Below, piece after piece: positions 18,371-26,436 of a DNA stretch of 64,000 bases; positions within the stretch are counted from its first letter, which is position 1, and every line of letters begins with the position of its first letter. Both the position numbers and the translations under genes were made by a program. The stretch comes from Limnovirga soli (GTDB taxonomy: Bacteria; Bacteroidota; Bacteroidia; Chitinophagales; Chitinophagaceae), in contig NZ_WHPF01000001.1 in NCBI RefSeq assembly GCF_013106755.1, positions 310,001 to 374,000 of the forward strand, read 5' to 3'. A model generated the notes under the pieces. It ran no database searches. It had not been told where the DNA came from and saw only the letters and a list, made by a program, of their open reading frames with translations.

Positions 18371-18390
18371 CTTGCGTCGCACTCTTGTAC
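18371..18390 (-). repeat. Intergenic repeat, core type A
   Basis: CTTGCGTCGCACTCTTGTAC. It is the left half of an inverted pair with the copy at 18474. Confidence 0.9.
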
Positions 18391-18473
18391 GTTTAGCTCA
18401 GGGCTAAGCATAAGGATTGTAAAGTATTTGGTACACTTGCTATTCAGTTGATTTGCTCAATGGCATACCAACC

Positions 18474-18493
18474 GTACAAGAGTGCGACGCAAG
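18474..18493 (+). repeat. Intergenic repeat, core type A
   Basis: GTACAAGAGTGCGACGCAAG, fully complementary to the copy at 18371. The two arms enclose 83 bases. Confidence 0.9.
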
Positions 18494-18561
18494 TGCAGTT
18501 ACATGCATATTCTATAGTCCGGCTACAACATATATTCATAAACAGTTAAACACTTACCATC

Positions 18562-19722
18562 ATGAAAAGAATTTTGTACAGTGTACTTATTACTGCCCTG
18601 ATTGGCAGCAGTGCATGGTCGCAAAAATACAATGGCATAGATGCCAATATGGGTAATATTTTCAGGCTCAGCGATGCTAAAACACGTTCTATTAGTCCGG
18701 AGAATTTTAACGGTGCCAAAGGCGAGGGCGGAAAGGCCACCACGGGTACAGGTGCCGGCCCGTCGAGAGATTTGGGGCAGGGTTGGAAAGTGAGCCCAAG
18801 TGTGGTAATAAAATCTAAAACCACGTACACCGTAGCAGAAATAACCGGTCCCGGATCGATACAACATATTTGGATGACGCCTACCGGTAACTGGCGTTAT
18901 TCTATACTGCGTTTTTACTGGGATGATGAAACCACCCCATCGGTAGAAGTACCTGTAGGTGATTTTTTTGGAATGGGTTGGGGCAGGTACTCGCCACTAA
19001 ATTCGCTGGCTGTTTGTGTAAACCCGGGCAGTGCATTTAATTGCTACTGGCCCATGCCTTTTAGAAAAAAGTGCAGGATTACCATGGAAAATATTAATAC
19101 AGAAGATATGGTACTGTATTATCAGGTAGATTATATTTTAACTGAAGTACCATCGGACGCGGCCTATTTTCATGCACAGTTTAACCGCGTAAATCCGCTG
19201 CCGTATAAGCAGGATTATACCATTGTAAATAATATAAAGGGCCGTGGACAATATGTTGGCACTTATATAGCCTGGGGCGTACATAACAATGGCTGGTGGG
19301 GTGAAGGTGAGATAAAATTTTTTATGGATGGCGATACCAATTACCCTACCATTTGCGGTACAGGCACAGAGGATTATTTTTGTGGCTCGTACGATTTTGA
19401 TACCCGCAAAAAAAATGCAGCCGGTGTAGAGGAAACCAATTACACCGAATTTTCAACTGCCTATAGTGGGCTGCCACAGGTATTAAGAGGCGATGGGCAT
19501 TATGATGTATCGCAGCGATTTGGATTATACCGCTGGCATATTACAGACCCTATCCGTTTTGAAAAAGATTTAAAAGTTACTATACAGGCCCTGGGCTGGA
19601 GGGATGGTGGTCGCTATCTGCCATTACAGGATGATATAGCATCTACCGCATTTTGGTACCAGACAGAACCGCATAACCCATTCCCCACATTGCCATCAAA
19701 AGATTTACTGGAAGTAGATTAA
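18562..19722 (+). CDS. GH172 (DUF2961) glycoside hydrolase, exported
   Basis: 386 residues with a Sec signal peptide (MKRILYSVLITALIGSSAWSQ). The DUF2961/GH172 fold is seen in RSISPENFNGAKGEGGKA, VAEITGPGSIQHIWMT, EVPVGDFFGMGWG, NCYWPMPFRKKCRITMEN and the signature GTGTEDYFCGSYDF near residue 270, whose Glu is one of the family's active-site acids. Characterised GH172 enzymes act on difructose dianhydride or as exo-alpha-D-arabinofuranosidases. Together with the FucP-like porter and the FAH/KGSADH genes this favours a D-arabinofuranose or other furanoside substrate, but that is inference. A strong terminator follows directly. Confidence 0.9.
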   Translation: MKRILYSVLITALIGSSAWSQKYNGIDANMGNIFRLSDAKTRSISPENFNGAKGEGGKATTGTGAGPSRDLGQGWKVSPSVVIKSKTTYTVAEITGPGSIQHIWMTPTGNWRYSILRFYWDDETTPSVEVPVGDFFGMGWGRYSPLNSLAVCVNPGSAFNCYWPMPFRKKCRITMENINTEDMVLYYQVDYILTEVPSDAAYFHAQFNRVNPLPYKQDYTIVNNIKGRGQYVGTYIAWGVHNNGWWGEGEIKFFMDGDTNYPTICGTGTEDYFCGSYDFDTRKKNAAGVEETNYTEFSTAYSGLPQVLRGDGHYDVSQRFGLYRWHITDPIRFEKDLKVTIQALGWRDGGRYLPLQDDIASTAFWYQTEPHNPFPTLPSKDLLEVD

Positions 19723-19730
19723 CAAATACA

Positions 19731-19761
19731 AAATCCCCGTTCGTTTGAATGGGGATTTTTT
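19731..19761 (+). terminator. Rho-independent terminator after the GH172 gene
   Basis: AAATCCCCGTTC and GAATGGGGATTT form a 12-base-pair stem with a GTTT loop followed by a T run. Confidence 0.9.
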
Positions 19762-19821
19762 TGTGCAATGGTTTATAATGGACAAAATCTCATATATTTC
19801 TTAGCCCAATCTCTAACCGAA

Positions 19822-19843
19822 CCCTCCAGTGTGCGACGCAACG
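19822..19843 (+). repeat. Intergenic repeat, core type D
   Basis: CCTCCAGTGTGCGACGCAAC and then GGCAGC, with GCCGGGCTC and an A-tract about 25 bases on. It lies beyond the stop of the LacI gene. Confidence 0.8.
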
Positions 19844-19895
19844 GCAGCTACATCATTGTGCTGCAGCCGGGCTCAAAAAATTCACTACTGCTTTG

Positions 19896-20906
19896 CTATT
19901 GCAATTGCCTCGTAGAATCCCGCTGTACCAATATGGAATTTATAATGGTTTTTTCGGGTAAAAATGAGTGCCTCTTTTTTTCTATCAGCTTAAACAATAT
20001 GGCTGCAGCTTCGCGGCCCATTTCGTAGGCAGGCTGTGTTATAGTAGTTAGCGATGGCTGTAAAAAAGGCACCATATTCGAATTGGAAAATGTAATTACC
20101 TTAATATCCCGTGGTATTCGCAACCCAAGTTCACTACAAACCTGATACGTGGCTACCGCCAATTTTTCTACCGATGCAAAAATGCTGTCGGGCCGGTTTT
20201 TACCTACTAATAAATTTCTAATCAGGTTAAGATTATCTTCCTCATTCCGGCCACAGGAAATGATCAGGTTTTTATCCTGCTCTATGCCATGCTTTTCCAA
20301 AGCTGCCAAATACCCATTCATCCGTTGATTAACAATGGATAGATTTTGCGAGATAGACAAAAAAGCTATACGCTTTCCTCCATGTTTAATCAGGTGCGAG
20401 GTGGCCACCAGGGCGGCCTCATAATCATTGGTAATTACCTTAGGCACAGCTATATGTTCTGCAATACGGTCAAAAAAAACGAGCGGTATTTCCTTTTGCT
20501 GCAAGGCTTCCAAATGGGCTGTATCCGATGTTTCTTCTGATAAAGAAATCATGATCCCATCTACCCTTCCATTTTGTAAAAGCCGGGTGATAGATTGTTC
20601 TTTTTGCATATCCTCATGGGTAAGATAAATAAGAACATGATAGCCCTTTTCCTGCGCAATAGATTCAATGCCATTTATTACCGGACCAAAAAAATCATTC
20701 ACCACCTCTGGTATGATTACCGCAATGGTTTTTGATTGTTGTTTTCTAAAACTGCTGGCCAATGGGTTTACCTGGTAGTTTAATTCTTTGGCCTTGGCCA
20801 ATACCCTGGCCTTGGTGGCAGCGCTAATCTCGTGGCTGTCGCGTAAAGCTTTAGACACGGTGCTGAAAGACAAATTCAACTCCCGGGCAAGTAGTTTTAA
20901 ATTCAT
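19896..20906 (-). CDS. LacI-family transcriptional regulator
   Basis: 336 residues with the LacI helix-turn-helix at the very N-terminus (LKLLARELNLSFSTVSKALRD, hinge helix NPLASSFRKQ) and a periplasmic-binding-like sensor domain (IAVIIPEVVNDFFGPVINGIE, ...SVEKLAVATYQVCSELG, ITFSNSNMVPFLQPSLTTI). It probably responds to a sugar or sugar acid. It is divergent from the GlcG/HbpS-like and aldo/keto reductase genes, with the perfect palindrome at 21090-21103 in between. It also lies downstream of the GH172/FucP/KGSADH block, so it may regulate either side. The ligand is unknown. Confidence 0.92.
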   Translation of the reverse strand: MNLKLLARELNLSFSTVSKALRDSHEISAATKARVLAKAKELNYQVNPLASSFRKQQSKTIAVIIPEVVNDFFGPVINGIESIAQEKGYHVLIYLTHEDMQKEQSITRLLQNGRVDGIMISLSEETSDTAHLEALQQKEIPLVFFDRIAEHIAVPKVITNDYEAALVATSHLIKHGGKRIAFLSISQNLSIVNQRMNGYLAALEKHGIEQDKNLIISCGRNEEDNLNLIRNLLVGKNRPDSIFASVEKLAVATYQVCSELGLRIPRDIKVITFSNSNMVPFLQPSLTTITQPAYEMGREAAAILFKLIEKKRHSFLPEKTIINSILVQRDSTRQLQ

Positions 20907-20991
20907 AAAGTCCTCCTGTATTTATTCCTGCACGCCAGCAATAGTAATAATAATTTTTATGTACCCGTCAGTAGTACTTCTATCAGGCCCG

Positions 20992-21018
20992 GTTGCGTCG
21001 CACACTTCAGGGCTTTGT
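20992..21018 (-). repeat. Intergenic repeat, core type D
   Basis: GTTGCGTCGCACACTTCAGG and then GCTTTG, upstream of the LacI gene; a diverged copy. Confidence 0.7.
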
Positions 21019-21089
21019 TCGCTACTCAGCCAGCAATAGCCATATTAGCAAAGCCTGTACTTAAATAATGTTGAAATATACAAAACCCA

Positions 21090-21103
21090 CTACAACGTTG
21101 TAG
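21090..21103. promoter_or_regulatory. Candidate LacI-type operator
   Basis: CTACAACGTTGTAG is a perfect 14-base palindrome with a central CG, the usual form of LacI-family operators. It lies between the divergent LacI gene and the gene at 21189. Confidence 0.65.
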
Positions 21104-21188
21104 CAAATAAATACCCTGTAAAATAAGCTGCGCTTCTCATTTTTTATGAATTTAACAGTCTCATCATAAATAATTAAACCTGTTTACC

Positions 21189-21638
21189 ATGCAACAGAAC
21201 GATATGCAATCCCTTATTGCCGGCATATTCAATGCCATTGAAAAATTAATCCCCTTATATTTGGCATTGCCGGCAGATGAAATTATTTCAAATGGCAATG
21301 TGGCGGTTTGCATCATTGATGAAACCGGATTAGTACATGGCAAAATGTTTGGCACCAATAAACCCCGGCTAAGACAATCCTATAAAGTGGCCTGGACAAA
21401 AGCCAGTCAGGTTTGGCTTACCGGCGTTAAAACGGGCGAATATGAGCGGATGGTATTTACCAGGGAAGTAGACGAGAATGCCAATGGCATTGAAGCCCCC
21501 GACCTGATTGGCTGGGAAGGAGGCCAACCACTTACCACAAAATCTGGAGAAATACTGGCAGTTGGCTTTAGTGGTTTTAGAGGAACTACCGATATTGAAA
21601 TAATGATAAAAGCGCTTGATCTGGCACAGGAGGCTTAA
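21189..21638 (+). CDS. GlcG/HbpS-like (DUF336-type) protein
   Basis: 149 residues without a leader peptide. The segments MFGTNKPRLRQSYKVAWTKASQVWLTG and GGQPLTTKSGEILAVGFSGFRGTTDIEI resemble the GlcG/HbpS fold, where small proteins bind haem or are encoded beside glycolate and sugar-acid genes. An alternative start six codons downstream (MQSL) is possible. It precedes the aldo/keto reductase by 38 bases and lies behind the LacI operator candidate, so both are probably controlled by the LacI protein. The biochemical role is uncertain. Confidence 0.7.
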   Translation: MQQNDMQSLIAGIFNAIEKLIPLYLALPADEIISNGNVAVCIIDETGLVHGKMFGTNKPRLRQSYKVAWTKASQVWLTGVKTGEYERMVFTREVDENANGIEAPDLIGWEGGQPLTTKSGEILAVGFSGFRGTTDIEIMIKALDLAQEA

Positions 21639-21676
21639 CACATATCAACAGGCACTAACAACTTAAAATAAATACA

Positions 21677-22672
21677 ATGCAATACTTAGCAAACGAACAA
21701 CGCTATGCCTCCATGGAATACCGCAGGTGTGGAAACAGCGGACTAAAACTGCCTGCCATTTCTCTTGGCTTATGGCACAACTTTGGGCATATTGATAAAC
21801 TGGAAAATGCCCGTAACATTTTATGTACCGCCTTTGATAAAGGCATCACCCATTTCGATCTGGCCAATAATTATGGCCCGCCTCCGGGTTCTGCAGAAGA
21901 GAATTTTGGAAAAATTTTAAAAGATAATTTTTTACCCTACCGCGATGAACTGATTATTTCCTCAAAAGCAGGCTGGGGTATGTGGCCCGGCCCATATGGC
22001 GACTGGGGTTCAAAAAAATACCTGGTAGCCAGCCTTGACCAAAGTTTAAAAAGAATGGGGCTTGACTATGTAGATATATTTTACCATCACCGCCCCGATC
22101 CCGGCACCCCGCTGGAAGAAACCATGGGTACATTAGACCTGATGGTACGCCAGGGTAAGGCCCTCTATGTAGGCATTTCCAGCTACCAGCCTGAAGAAGC
22201 TGCCAAAGCCATTGCCATCTTAAAACAACTGGGCACACCCTGCCTTATTCACCAGCCCAAATACTCCATGTTCGAACGTTGGGTAGAGGATGGATTGCTG
22301 GATGTACTGGAAGAAAACAAAGTGGGTTGTATTCCCTTTTCGCCGCTGGCGCAGGGTTTATTAAGCAACAAATATTTACAGGGCATTCCTGCAGGTTCAA
22401 GGGCCGCCAGCCACAGGGGTAATGGCGCAATTGAAGAAGATGCTATTTCACCGGCAACTTTAAACAAAGTACTGGCATTAAATAAACTGGCCGAAGAACG
22501 TGGCCAAAACCTGGCGCAAATGGCACTGGCCTGGATTTTAAAAGATCCACGTATCAGCTCTGTCTTAATTGGTGTAAGCAAACCGGAACAGGTACTGGAT
22601 TCTATTCGCTGTCTGGAAAATTATTCATTTACCAGCGAAGAACTTGACCGTATAAATGCCATTTTAAAATAA
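21677..22672 (+). CDS. Aldo/keto reductase, YghZ/Gpr-like
   Basis: 331 residues of a complete AKR barrel: YRRCGNSGLKLPAISLGLWHNFG, the active-site region FDLANNYGPPPGSAEENFGK (Asp/Tyr), ISSKAGWGMWPGPYGDWGS, and the NADPH-binding end LIGVSKPEQV. It most resembles E. coli YghZ (L-glyceraldehyde 3-phosphate reductase), rather than D-threo-aldose 1-dehydrogenase, the AKR type known for D-arabinose oxidation. The substrate here is open. It is the last gene before a large hairpin terminator and is probably co-transcribed with 21189-21638. Confidence 0.85.
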   Translation: MQYLANEQRYASMEYRRCGNSGLKLPAISLGLWHNFGHIDKLENARNILCTAFDKGITHFDLANNYGPPPGSAEENFGKILKDNFLPYRDELIISSKAGWGMWPGPYGDWGSKKYLVASLDQSLKRMGLDYVDIFYHHRPDPGTPLEETMGTLDLMVRQGKALYVGISSYQPEEAAKAIAILKQLGTPCLIHQPKYSMFERWVEDGLLDVLEENKVGCIPFSPLAQGLLSNKYLQGIPAGSRAASHRGNGAIEEDAISPATLNKVLALNKLAEERGQNLAQMALAWILKDPRISSVLIGVSKPEQVLDSIRCLENYSFTSEELDRINAILK

Positions 22673-22722
22673 ATCAGTTTATGCAACTGTTTTCAGGCAG
22701 ATTATAGTATTCACCTCGTAAT

Positions 22723-22784
22723 AAAACATGGCCGCTTTAGGCAGTACCCACTGCACTTAACTATAAAGCAGGCCATGTTTTTTT
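22723..22784 (+). terminator. Long hairpin terminator after the aldo/keto reductase
   Basis: AAACATGGCC pairs with GGCCATGTTT, with an inner GCTTTA/TAAAGC stem, followed by a T run. Confidence 0.75.
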
Positions 22785-22818
22785 ATTAGCCAATCCACAG
22801 CATAACTATTGAACATTA

Positions 22819-22843
22819 CTTGCGTCGCACACTGCAACGGTTG
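22819..22843 (-). repeat. Intergenic repeat, core type D
   Basis: CTTGCGTCGCACACTGCAAC and then GGTTGGTTC. It faces the type A copy at 22956. Confidence 0.8.
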
Positions 22844-22955
22844 GTTCTTTACCCAACAGTAAGGGCCAACAACCAAATAGCTGTTTTGGCAAATACTTTT
22901 GCAACTACCAACAGCATACATACAAGCAGGTTTATTAGCTGCCACACTTGTTAAA

Positions 22956-22975
22956 GCACAAGAGTGCGACGCAAG
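22956..22975 (+). repeat. Intergenic repeat, core type A with GCAC start
   Basis: GCACAAGAGTGCGACGCAAG followed by TAAAGCTGCAT and the GCCGGGCT outer box. Confidence 0.88.
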
Positions 22976-23015
22976 TAAAGCTGCATACTTGTTGAATTGC
23001 CGGGCTAAAAATTGA

Positions 23016-23795
23016 CTAATTAAATTCTATCGTACCAAAACTTTTGTAATCGTGGTAATTGCTTTGTGTTAGTTGCCAGCTGCTGTAAGCCGGGTTTTTA
23101 TCGTAATCTATGCGGTAAAAATTTGCCCGCCATTGGGTACCTTTTTTGGGGGGCACATTATTCATGGGGCCTAACAAAGCAAAAGGTATAAACAGCTCGG
23201 CTGTCCAGCTAATTCTGCCGCTGGTATTTGCATTTTTATTGATGTGAATGGCATGTATAATTTTTCGTCCATCGTTGTACTGCCAGGGTTTCCAACCCAT
23301 GATATTGCCTTTGTTATTGAGTATTAAAATGGGCAACTCGTAATTCAAGGGAGATAACTCATACTCCAGATACAATGGCATAGCAGAATCGGGCCAAAAG
23401 AAAGCTTCTACCACATCTTCATCATACAGGTTGGCATAATCCTCAGTAAGCGTGGCGGTAATGGCACTATCCTCGCACTGGTATAAACAGTAAATCCCTT
23501 TATCGGAATACATAATTTTAAACTGGGTACTATAATGCAAAAGATTGCGTGCTTTATCGGCGGGAATATTCCATTTATTTTGTTGCAGCAGGCTGGTATT
23601 TCTTTCGGTAATAGTTTGCCAGCCGGTATTATTCCAATTATTGCTGCTGCCATCTCCGGTGAAGGTAAAATCGGTGGTTTTGCCCACTTTTAAAATATGG
23701 CCGCTATTATTAATTTGTGCATTTGCCAGTGCTGTAATAATTAATGCCGCTAATACTATTATCCCTCTTGCTTTGTAATTCCTGTTTGTACACAT
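23016..23795 (-). CDS. Exported CBM9-like carbohydrate-binding protein
   Basis: 259 residues from the ATG at 23795 (MCTNRNYKARGIIVLAALIITALANAQ), a Sec leader. A longer frame to 23882 overlaps the upstream gene and lacks a leader at its start. The body (GDGSSNNWNNTGWQTIT, FKIMYSDKGIYCLYQCEDSA, DEDVVEAFFWPDS, YELPILILNNKGNIMGW, FIPFALLG, WRANFYRIDY) matches the CBM9-like domain often found as a stand-alone secreted protein in Bacteroidota. It probably binds a carbohydrate in the periplasm. It is the last gene of the long minus-strand cluster, 13 bases after 23809. Confidence 0.75.
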   Translation of the reverse strand: MCTNRNYKARGIIVLAALIITALANAQINNSGHILKVGKTTDFTFTGDGSSNNWNNTGWQTITERNTSLLQQNKWNIPADKARNLLHYSTQFKIMYSDKGIYCLYQCEDSAITATLTEDYANLYDEDVVEAFFWPDSAMPLYLEYELSPLNYELPILILNNKGNIMGWKPWQYNDGRKIIHAIHINKNANTSGRISWTAELFIPFALLGPMNNVPPKKGTQWRANFYRIDYDKNPAYSSWQLTQSNYHDYKSFGTIEFN

Positions 23796-23808
23796 AATGA
23801 TGTTGCTT

Positions 23809-24234
23809 TTATAATTTATATCCCTGCCTGGCCAGTAAAACCCATTTGCTTTTTTGTTTGGTAAATACCAGTAATGCCCCAATTTTTAGCTCACCGGGGG
23901 TACCGTTATTGGTAATTTTTGCTGAAAAAATATGTCTTACAATAGCTTCTTTTCCGGCAATGGTTATTTGCAGCGCCGATACGTCGATACTTAACATATC
24001 CAGCGGGCCATGCAAAACGGTTTGTATAAAAGTGGCTTTATCCTCTGATTTGCCATTAGAATGGCCATAACTTAATTGGGCGGCGGTAAGGTTTACCAAT
24101 GCTGCAGAATCAGCATCTACAATGGCTTTATTAAACATTGTTACAGCAGTAGTAACTGCCTGCTCCTCTTTGGATTGTGCCATTGTGCCCATACACAGCA
24201 ATACACAAGCTGCCAACAACAAATTTTTTTTCAT
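23809..24234 (-). CDS. Exported NTF2-like (DUF4440/SnoaL-type) protein
   Basis: 141 residues with a Sec signal peptide (MKKNLLLAACVLLCMGTMAQ). The mature part is a single NTF2-like domain: VTTAVTMFNKAIVDADSAALVNLTAAQLSYGHSNG, then IRHIFSAKI-type strands and the ending WVLLARQGYKL. These small cone-shaped proteins are ligand-binding or enzymatic, and here it would act in the periplasm. It is transcribed with its neighbours, 13 bases before the CBM9-like gene. Function cannot be named. Confidence 0.75.
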   Translation of the reverse strand: MKKNLLLAACVLLCMGTMAQSKEEQAVTTAVTMFNKAIVDADSAALVNLTAAQLSYGHSNGKSEDKATFIQTVLHGPLDMLSIDVSALQITIAGKEAIVRHIFSAKITNNGTPGELKIGALLVFTKQKSKWVLLARQGYKL

Positions 24235-24263
24235 GTATGCAAGTTATTTTAAATGCTCATTAA

Positions 24264-25346
24264 TTATGCTTCTGTCAGTTCATCCTCAACCGGTTTGCGA
24301 TGCCAGTACGATGCCAATACCGAACCTGTAATATTCATTAGCGGACCAAATATAGCAGGCGCCAAACCAACTGTGGCCATTTTACCCATTGCTTTTGCCA
24401 GCCCCGATGCCAGACCGCCATTTTGCATACCTACTTCAATGGCAATAGTACGGCAATCGCGTTCTTTCATTTTAAATAATCTTCCGCTCCAATATCCCAA
24501 TGTATACCCGCATAAATTATGTATTAATACCACCAGTATTAAAGCAGGGCCAATGGTTAAAAGGCTTTCCCTGCCTGCGGCAGTAATAATTACAATAATA
24601 AAAGCTATACCAAACATAGATACCAGCGGCATGGCATTATCTAACCATTTTAATTTGCCATGCAAAAAATGATTAAATACCAGTCCTGCTCCAATTGGTA
24701 TAATCACCATTTTAAAAATATCAAACATCATATCTATCGTATGTATTTCTACAAATGCACCGGCCAATAGTTTCATTAACATGGGCGTAATAAATGGGGC
24801 CAGCATGGTAGAAACAGCCGTTATAGTAACAGACAATGCCAGATTGGCTTTAGCCAGATAAGAAATTACATTAGAGGCCATACCATTGGGCGAGCAACCA
24901 ATAAGAATAATACCAGCCGCAATCTCGGGTGGAAAATTGGTGGCGCTTGCCAACGTAAAACCCAGCAATGGCATAATTACAAAATGACTAAACACGCCTA
25001 TAAAAACACCCTTGGGCATTTTAACCACCCCAGCAAAATCCTTAAAGCTCATGGAAGTGCCCATGCCAAACATAATCAATTGTATTAAGGGCGTAATTAG
25101 GGTAGCCAGTTTAAACCCATCCCATTCTACAAAAAATTGCGGGTACAATAAGGCAGACGTTACCGCTGCAAAAATGGTAGTGGTATAGGCAAATCCTTTC
25201 AGTGCAACATATCCACGAAAACCTATAGCGAGTGCTATAAAAAATGCCACCAATAAAGGGCCGGCAACAACAGTGTTACCCATTAAGAAAAATACCAGTG
25301 CTGCCAACAAACAAACACCTGCAACCGTTAGCGAAATTTTATACAT
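24264..25346 (-). CDS. Bile acid:sodium symporter (BASS) family transporter
   Basis: 360 residues with about ten hydrophobic helices. Family marks are IMFGMGTSMSFKDFAGV, the crossing-helix motif IGCSPNGMASNVISYLAKANLALSVTITAVSTMLAPFITP and ending IEVGMQNGGLASGLAKAMGK. BASS proteins take up organic acids (bile acids, pyruvate, 2-keto acids, pantoate) with sodium. In this cluster of exported catabolic enzymes, the likely role is uptake of a keto-acid or sugar-acid product across the inner membrane, which is inference. It lies between the NTF2-like gene and the RraA-like gene, with spacings of 29 and 58 bases. Confidence 0.88.
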   Translation of the reverse strand: MYKISLTVAGVCLLAALVFFLMGNTVVAGPLLVAFFIALAIGFRGYVALKGFAYTTTIFAAVTSALLYPQFFVEWDGFKLATLITPLIQLIMFGMGTSMSFKDFAGVVKMPKGVFIGVFSHFVIMPLLGFTLASATNFPPEIAAGIILIGCSPNGMASNVISYLAKANLALSVTITAVSTMLAPFITPMLMKLLAGAFVEIHTIDMMFDIFKMVIIPIGAGLVFNHFLHGKLKWLDNAMPLVSMFGIAFIIVIITAAGRESLLTIGPALILVVLIHNLCGYTLGYWSGRLFKMKERDCRTIAIEVGMQNGGLASGLAKAMGKMATVGLAPAIFGPLMNITGSVLASYWHRKPVEDELTEA

Positions 25347-25404
25347 AATCCAATAATAAAGTTGATCAAAAAAAATAGGTTACCACCCAAATGCGATGCT
25401 GCTT

Positions 25405-26337
25405 TTACCAGGTTCTTTTAGACATAAGCGCATCCAACTGTGCCCTGGTTAATTTGGTAGATCCGGGATGCGCATCCAGCCATTTTAAAAAACTGGTTTT
25501 TATTTCATCTGTCCAGTCGCTGTCTATCTGGCCCGGAGAAAAACTACCTTTTTTCAACATTTCATGGCCAAACATATCGCGTAAATCTATAAACTCAGCA
25601 GTGTATACTACTTTCTCGGCCAAATGTGCAGGTATAAAAATTACACCTTCCCTGTCTGATATTACCAGGTCGCCGGGCAATACAATGGCGTGACCAATTC
25701 TAATAGGTGTATTCAATCCCATCAGCACTTCATCTTCCAGGTACGATGGGTCAAAGTCACGTACATAGGCATTAAAACCTTTTATTTCCGATAAGCCGGT
25801 AAGGTCACGCACCGATGCATCAAAAACAACTCCATTGCCGCTTTTAGCATAAATGGAATTGCCCAGGTTATCGCCAATTAAAGTGCCTTTGGCAATTTTA
25901 CCACAGCCGTCTGCCACATAAACATCGCCTTTTACCAACACATCTATCGGCCATGAATTGGTATTACCTTTTCTACCTTCTGCCTTGCCACGATCTTTAA
26001 TATTTTTCTCCACATCGGGCCTGCTGGGCATGTATTGTGCAGTAACTACACGGCCGGTTACTTTTACTGTATCATTTACCGTTTTCCAGCCACCTTCGTA
26101 TTGGTTATTATAGCCCAGGTTTTTAAGTATCGTCCAGGCCGATTCAAAGCCTATATGTTTGGCTCTTTCTATCAACTCATCAGGCACTTTGGGCCGCCCA
26201 TCGGCAAAGCGTTCACCCTTCCATTCCGAGGTAAGAAATATCAACTCATCCTTTTGCATGGTTTGTGCAAAACCATTGCCGCACATTATTATCAGTGCAC
26301 ATAAAAAAACAATTCTATTCATCATACTGGTAAGCAT
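25405..26337 (-). CDS. Exported RraA-like protein (class II aldolase/decarboxylase-like fold)
   Basis: 310 residues beginning MLTSMMNRIVFLCALIIMCGNGFAQ, a Sec leader (starts at 26325 or 26322 are equally possible). The RraA fold is recognised by PIDVLVKGDVYVADGCGKIAKGTLIGDNLGNSIYAKSGNGVVFDASVRD and LPGDLVISDREGVIFIPAHLAEKVV. RraA-like proteins include RNase E inhibitors and 4-hydroxy-4-methyl-2-oxoglutarate/oxaloacetate aldolase-decarboxylases. The GD...N and DxxxRD region suits the metal-dependent aldolase type, with the first 90 residues as an N-terminal extension. An exported member cannot act on RNase E, so a role in keto-acid or sugar-acid cleavage in the periplasm is more likely. The next gene upstream is separated by a repeat copy. 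Confidence 0.8.
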   Translation of the reverse strand: MLTSMMNRIVFLCALIIMCGNGFAQTMQKDELIFLTSEWKGERFADGRPKVPDELIERAKHIGFESAWTILKNLGYNNQYEGGWKTVNDTVKVTGRVVTAQYMPSRPDVEKNIKDRGKAEGRKGNTNSWPIDVLVKGDVYVADGCGKIAKGTLIGDNLGNSIYAKSGNGVVFDASVRDLTGLSEIKGFNAYVRDFDPSYLEDEVLMGLNTPIRIGHAIVLPGDLVISDREGVIFIPAHLAEKVVYTAEFIDLRDMFGHEMLKKGSFSPGQIDSDWTDEIKTSFLKWLDAHPGSTKLTRAQLDALMSKRTW

Positions 26338-26386
26338 TTAGTATTTAATTTTTATGAGCCAAACATGATATTGCTATCTGGCTTTA

Positions 26387-26406
26387 CTTGCGTCGCACTC
26401 TTGTAC
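26387..26406 (-). repeat. Intergenic repeat, core type A
   Basis: CTTGCGTCGCACTCTTGTAC followed by GGCATATC, between the RraA-like and SMP-30 genes. Confidence 0.9.
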
Positions 26407-26436
26407 GGCATATCAATAGGCAGCTAAACAATACAT

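Larger units (their letters stand above)
22673..23015. other. Convergent intergenic region
   Basis: Between two convergent transcription units. It contains the terminator at 22723-22784 and an inverted pair of repeats (type D at 22819, type A at 22956) with a GCCGGGC box near 22999. No gene is seen. Confidence 0.6.
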
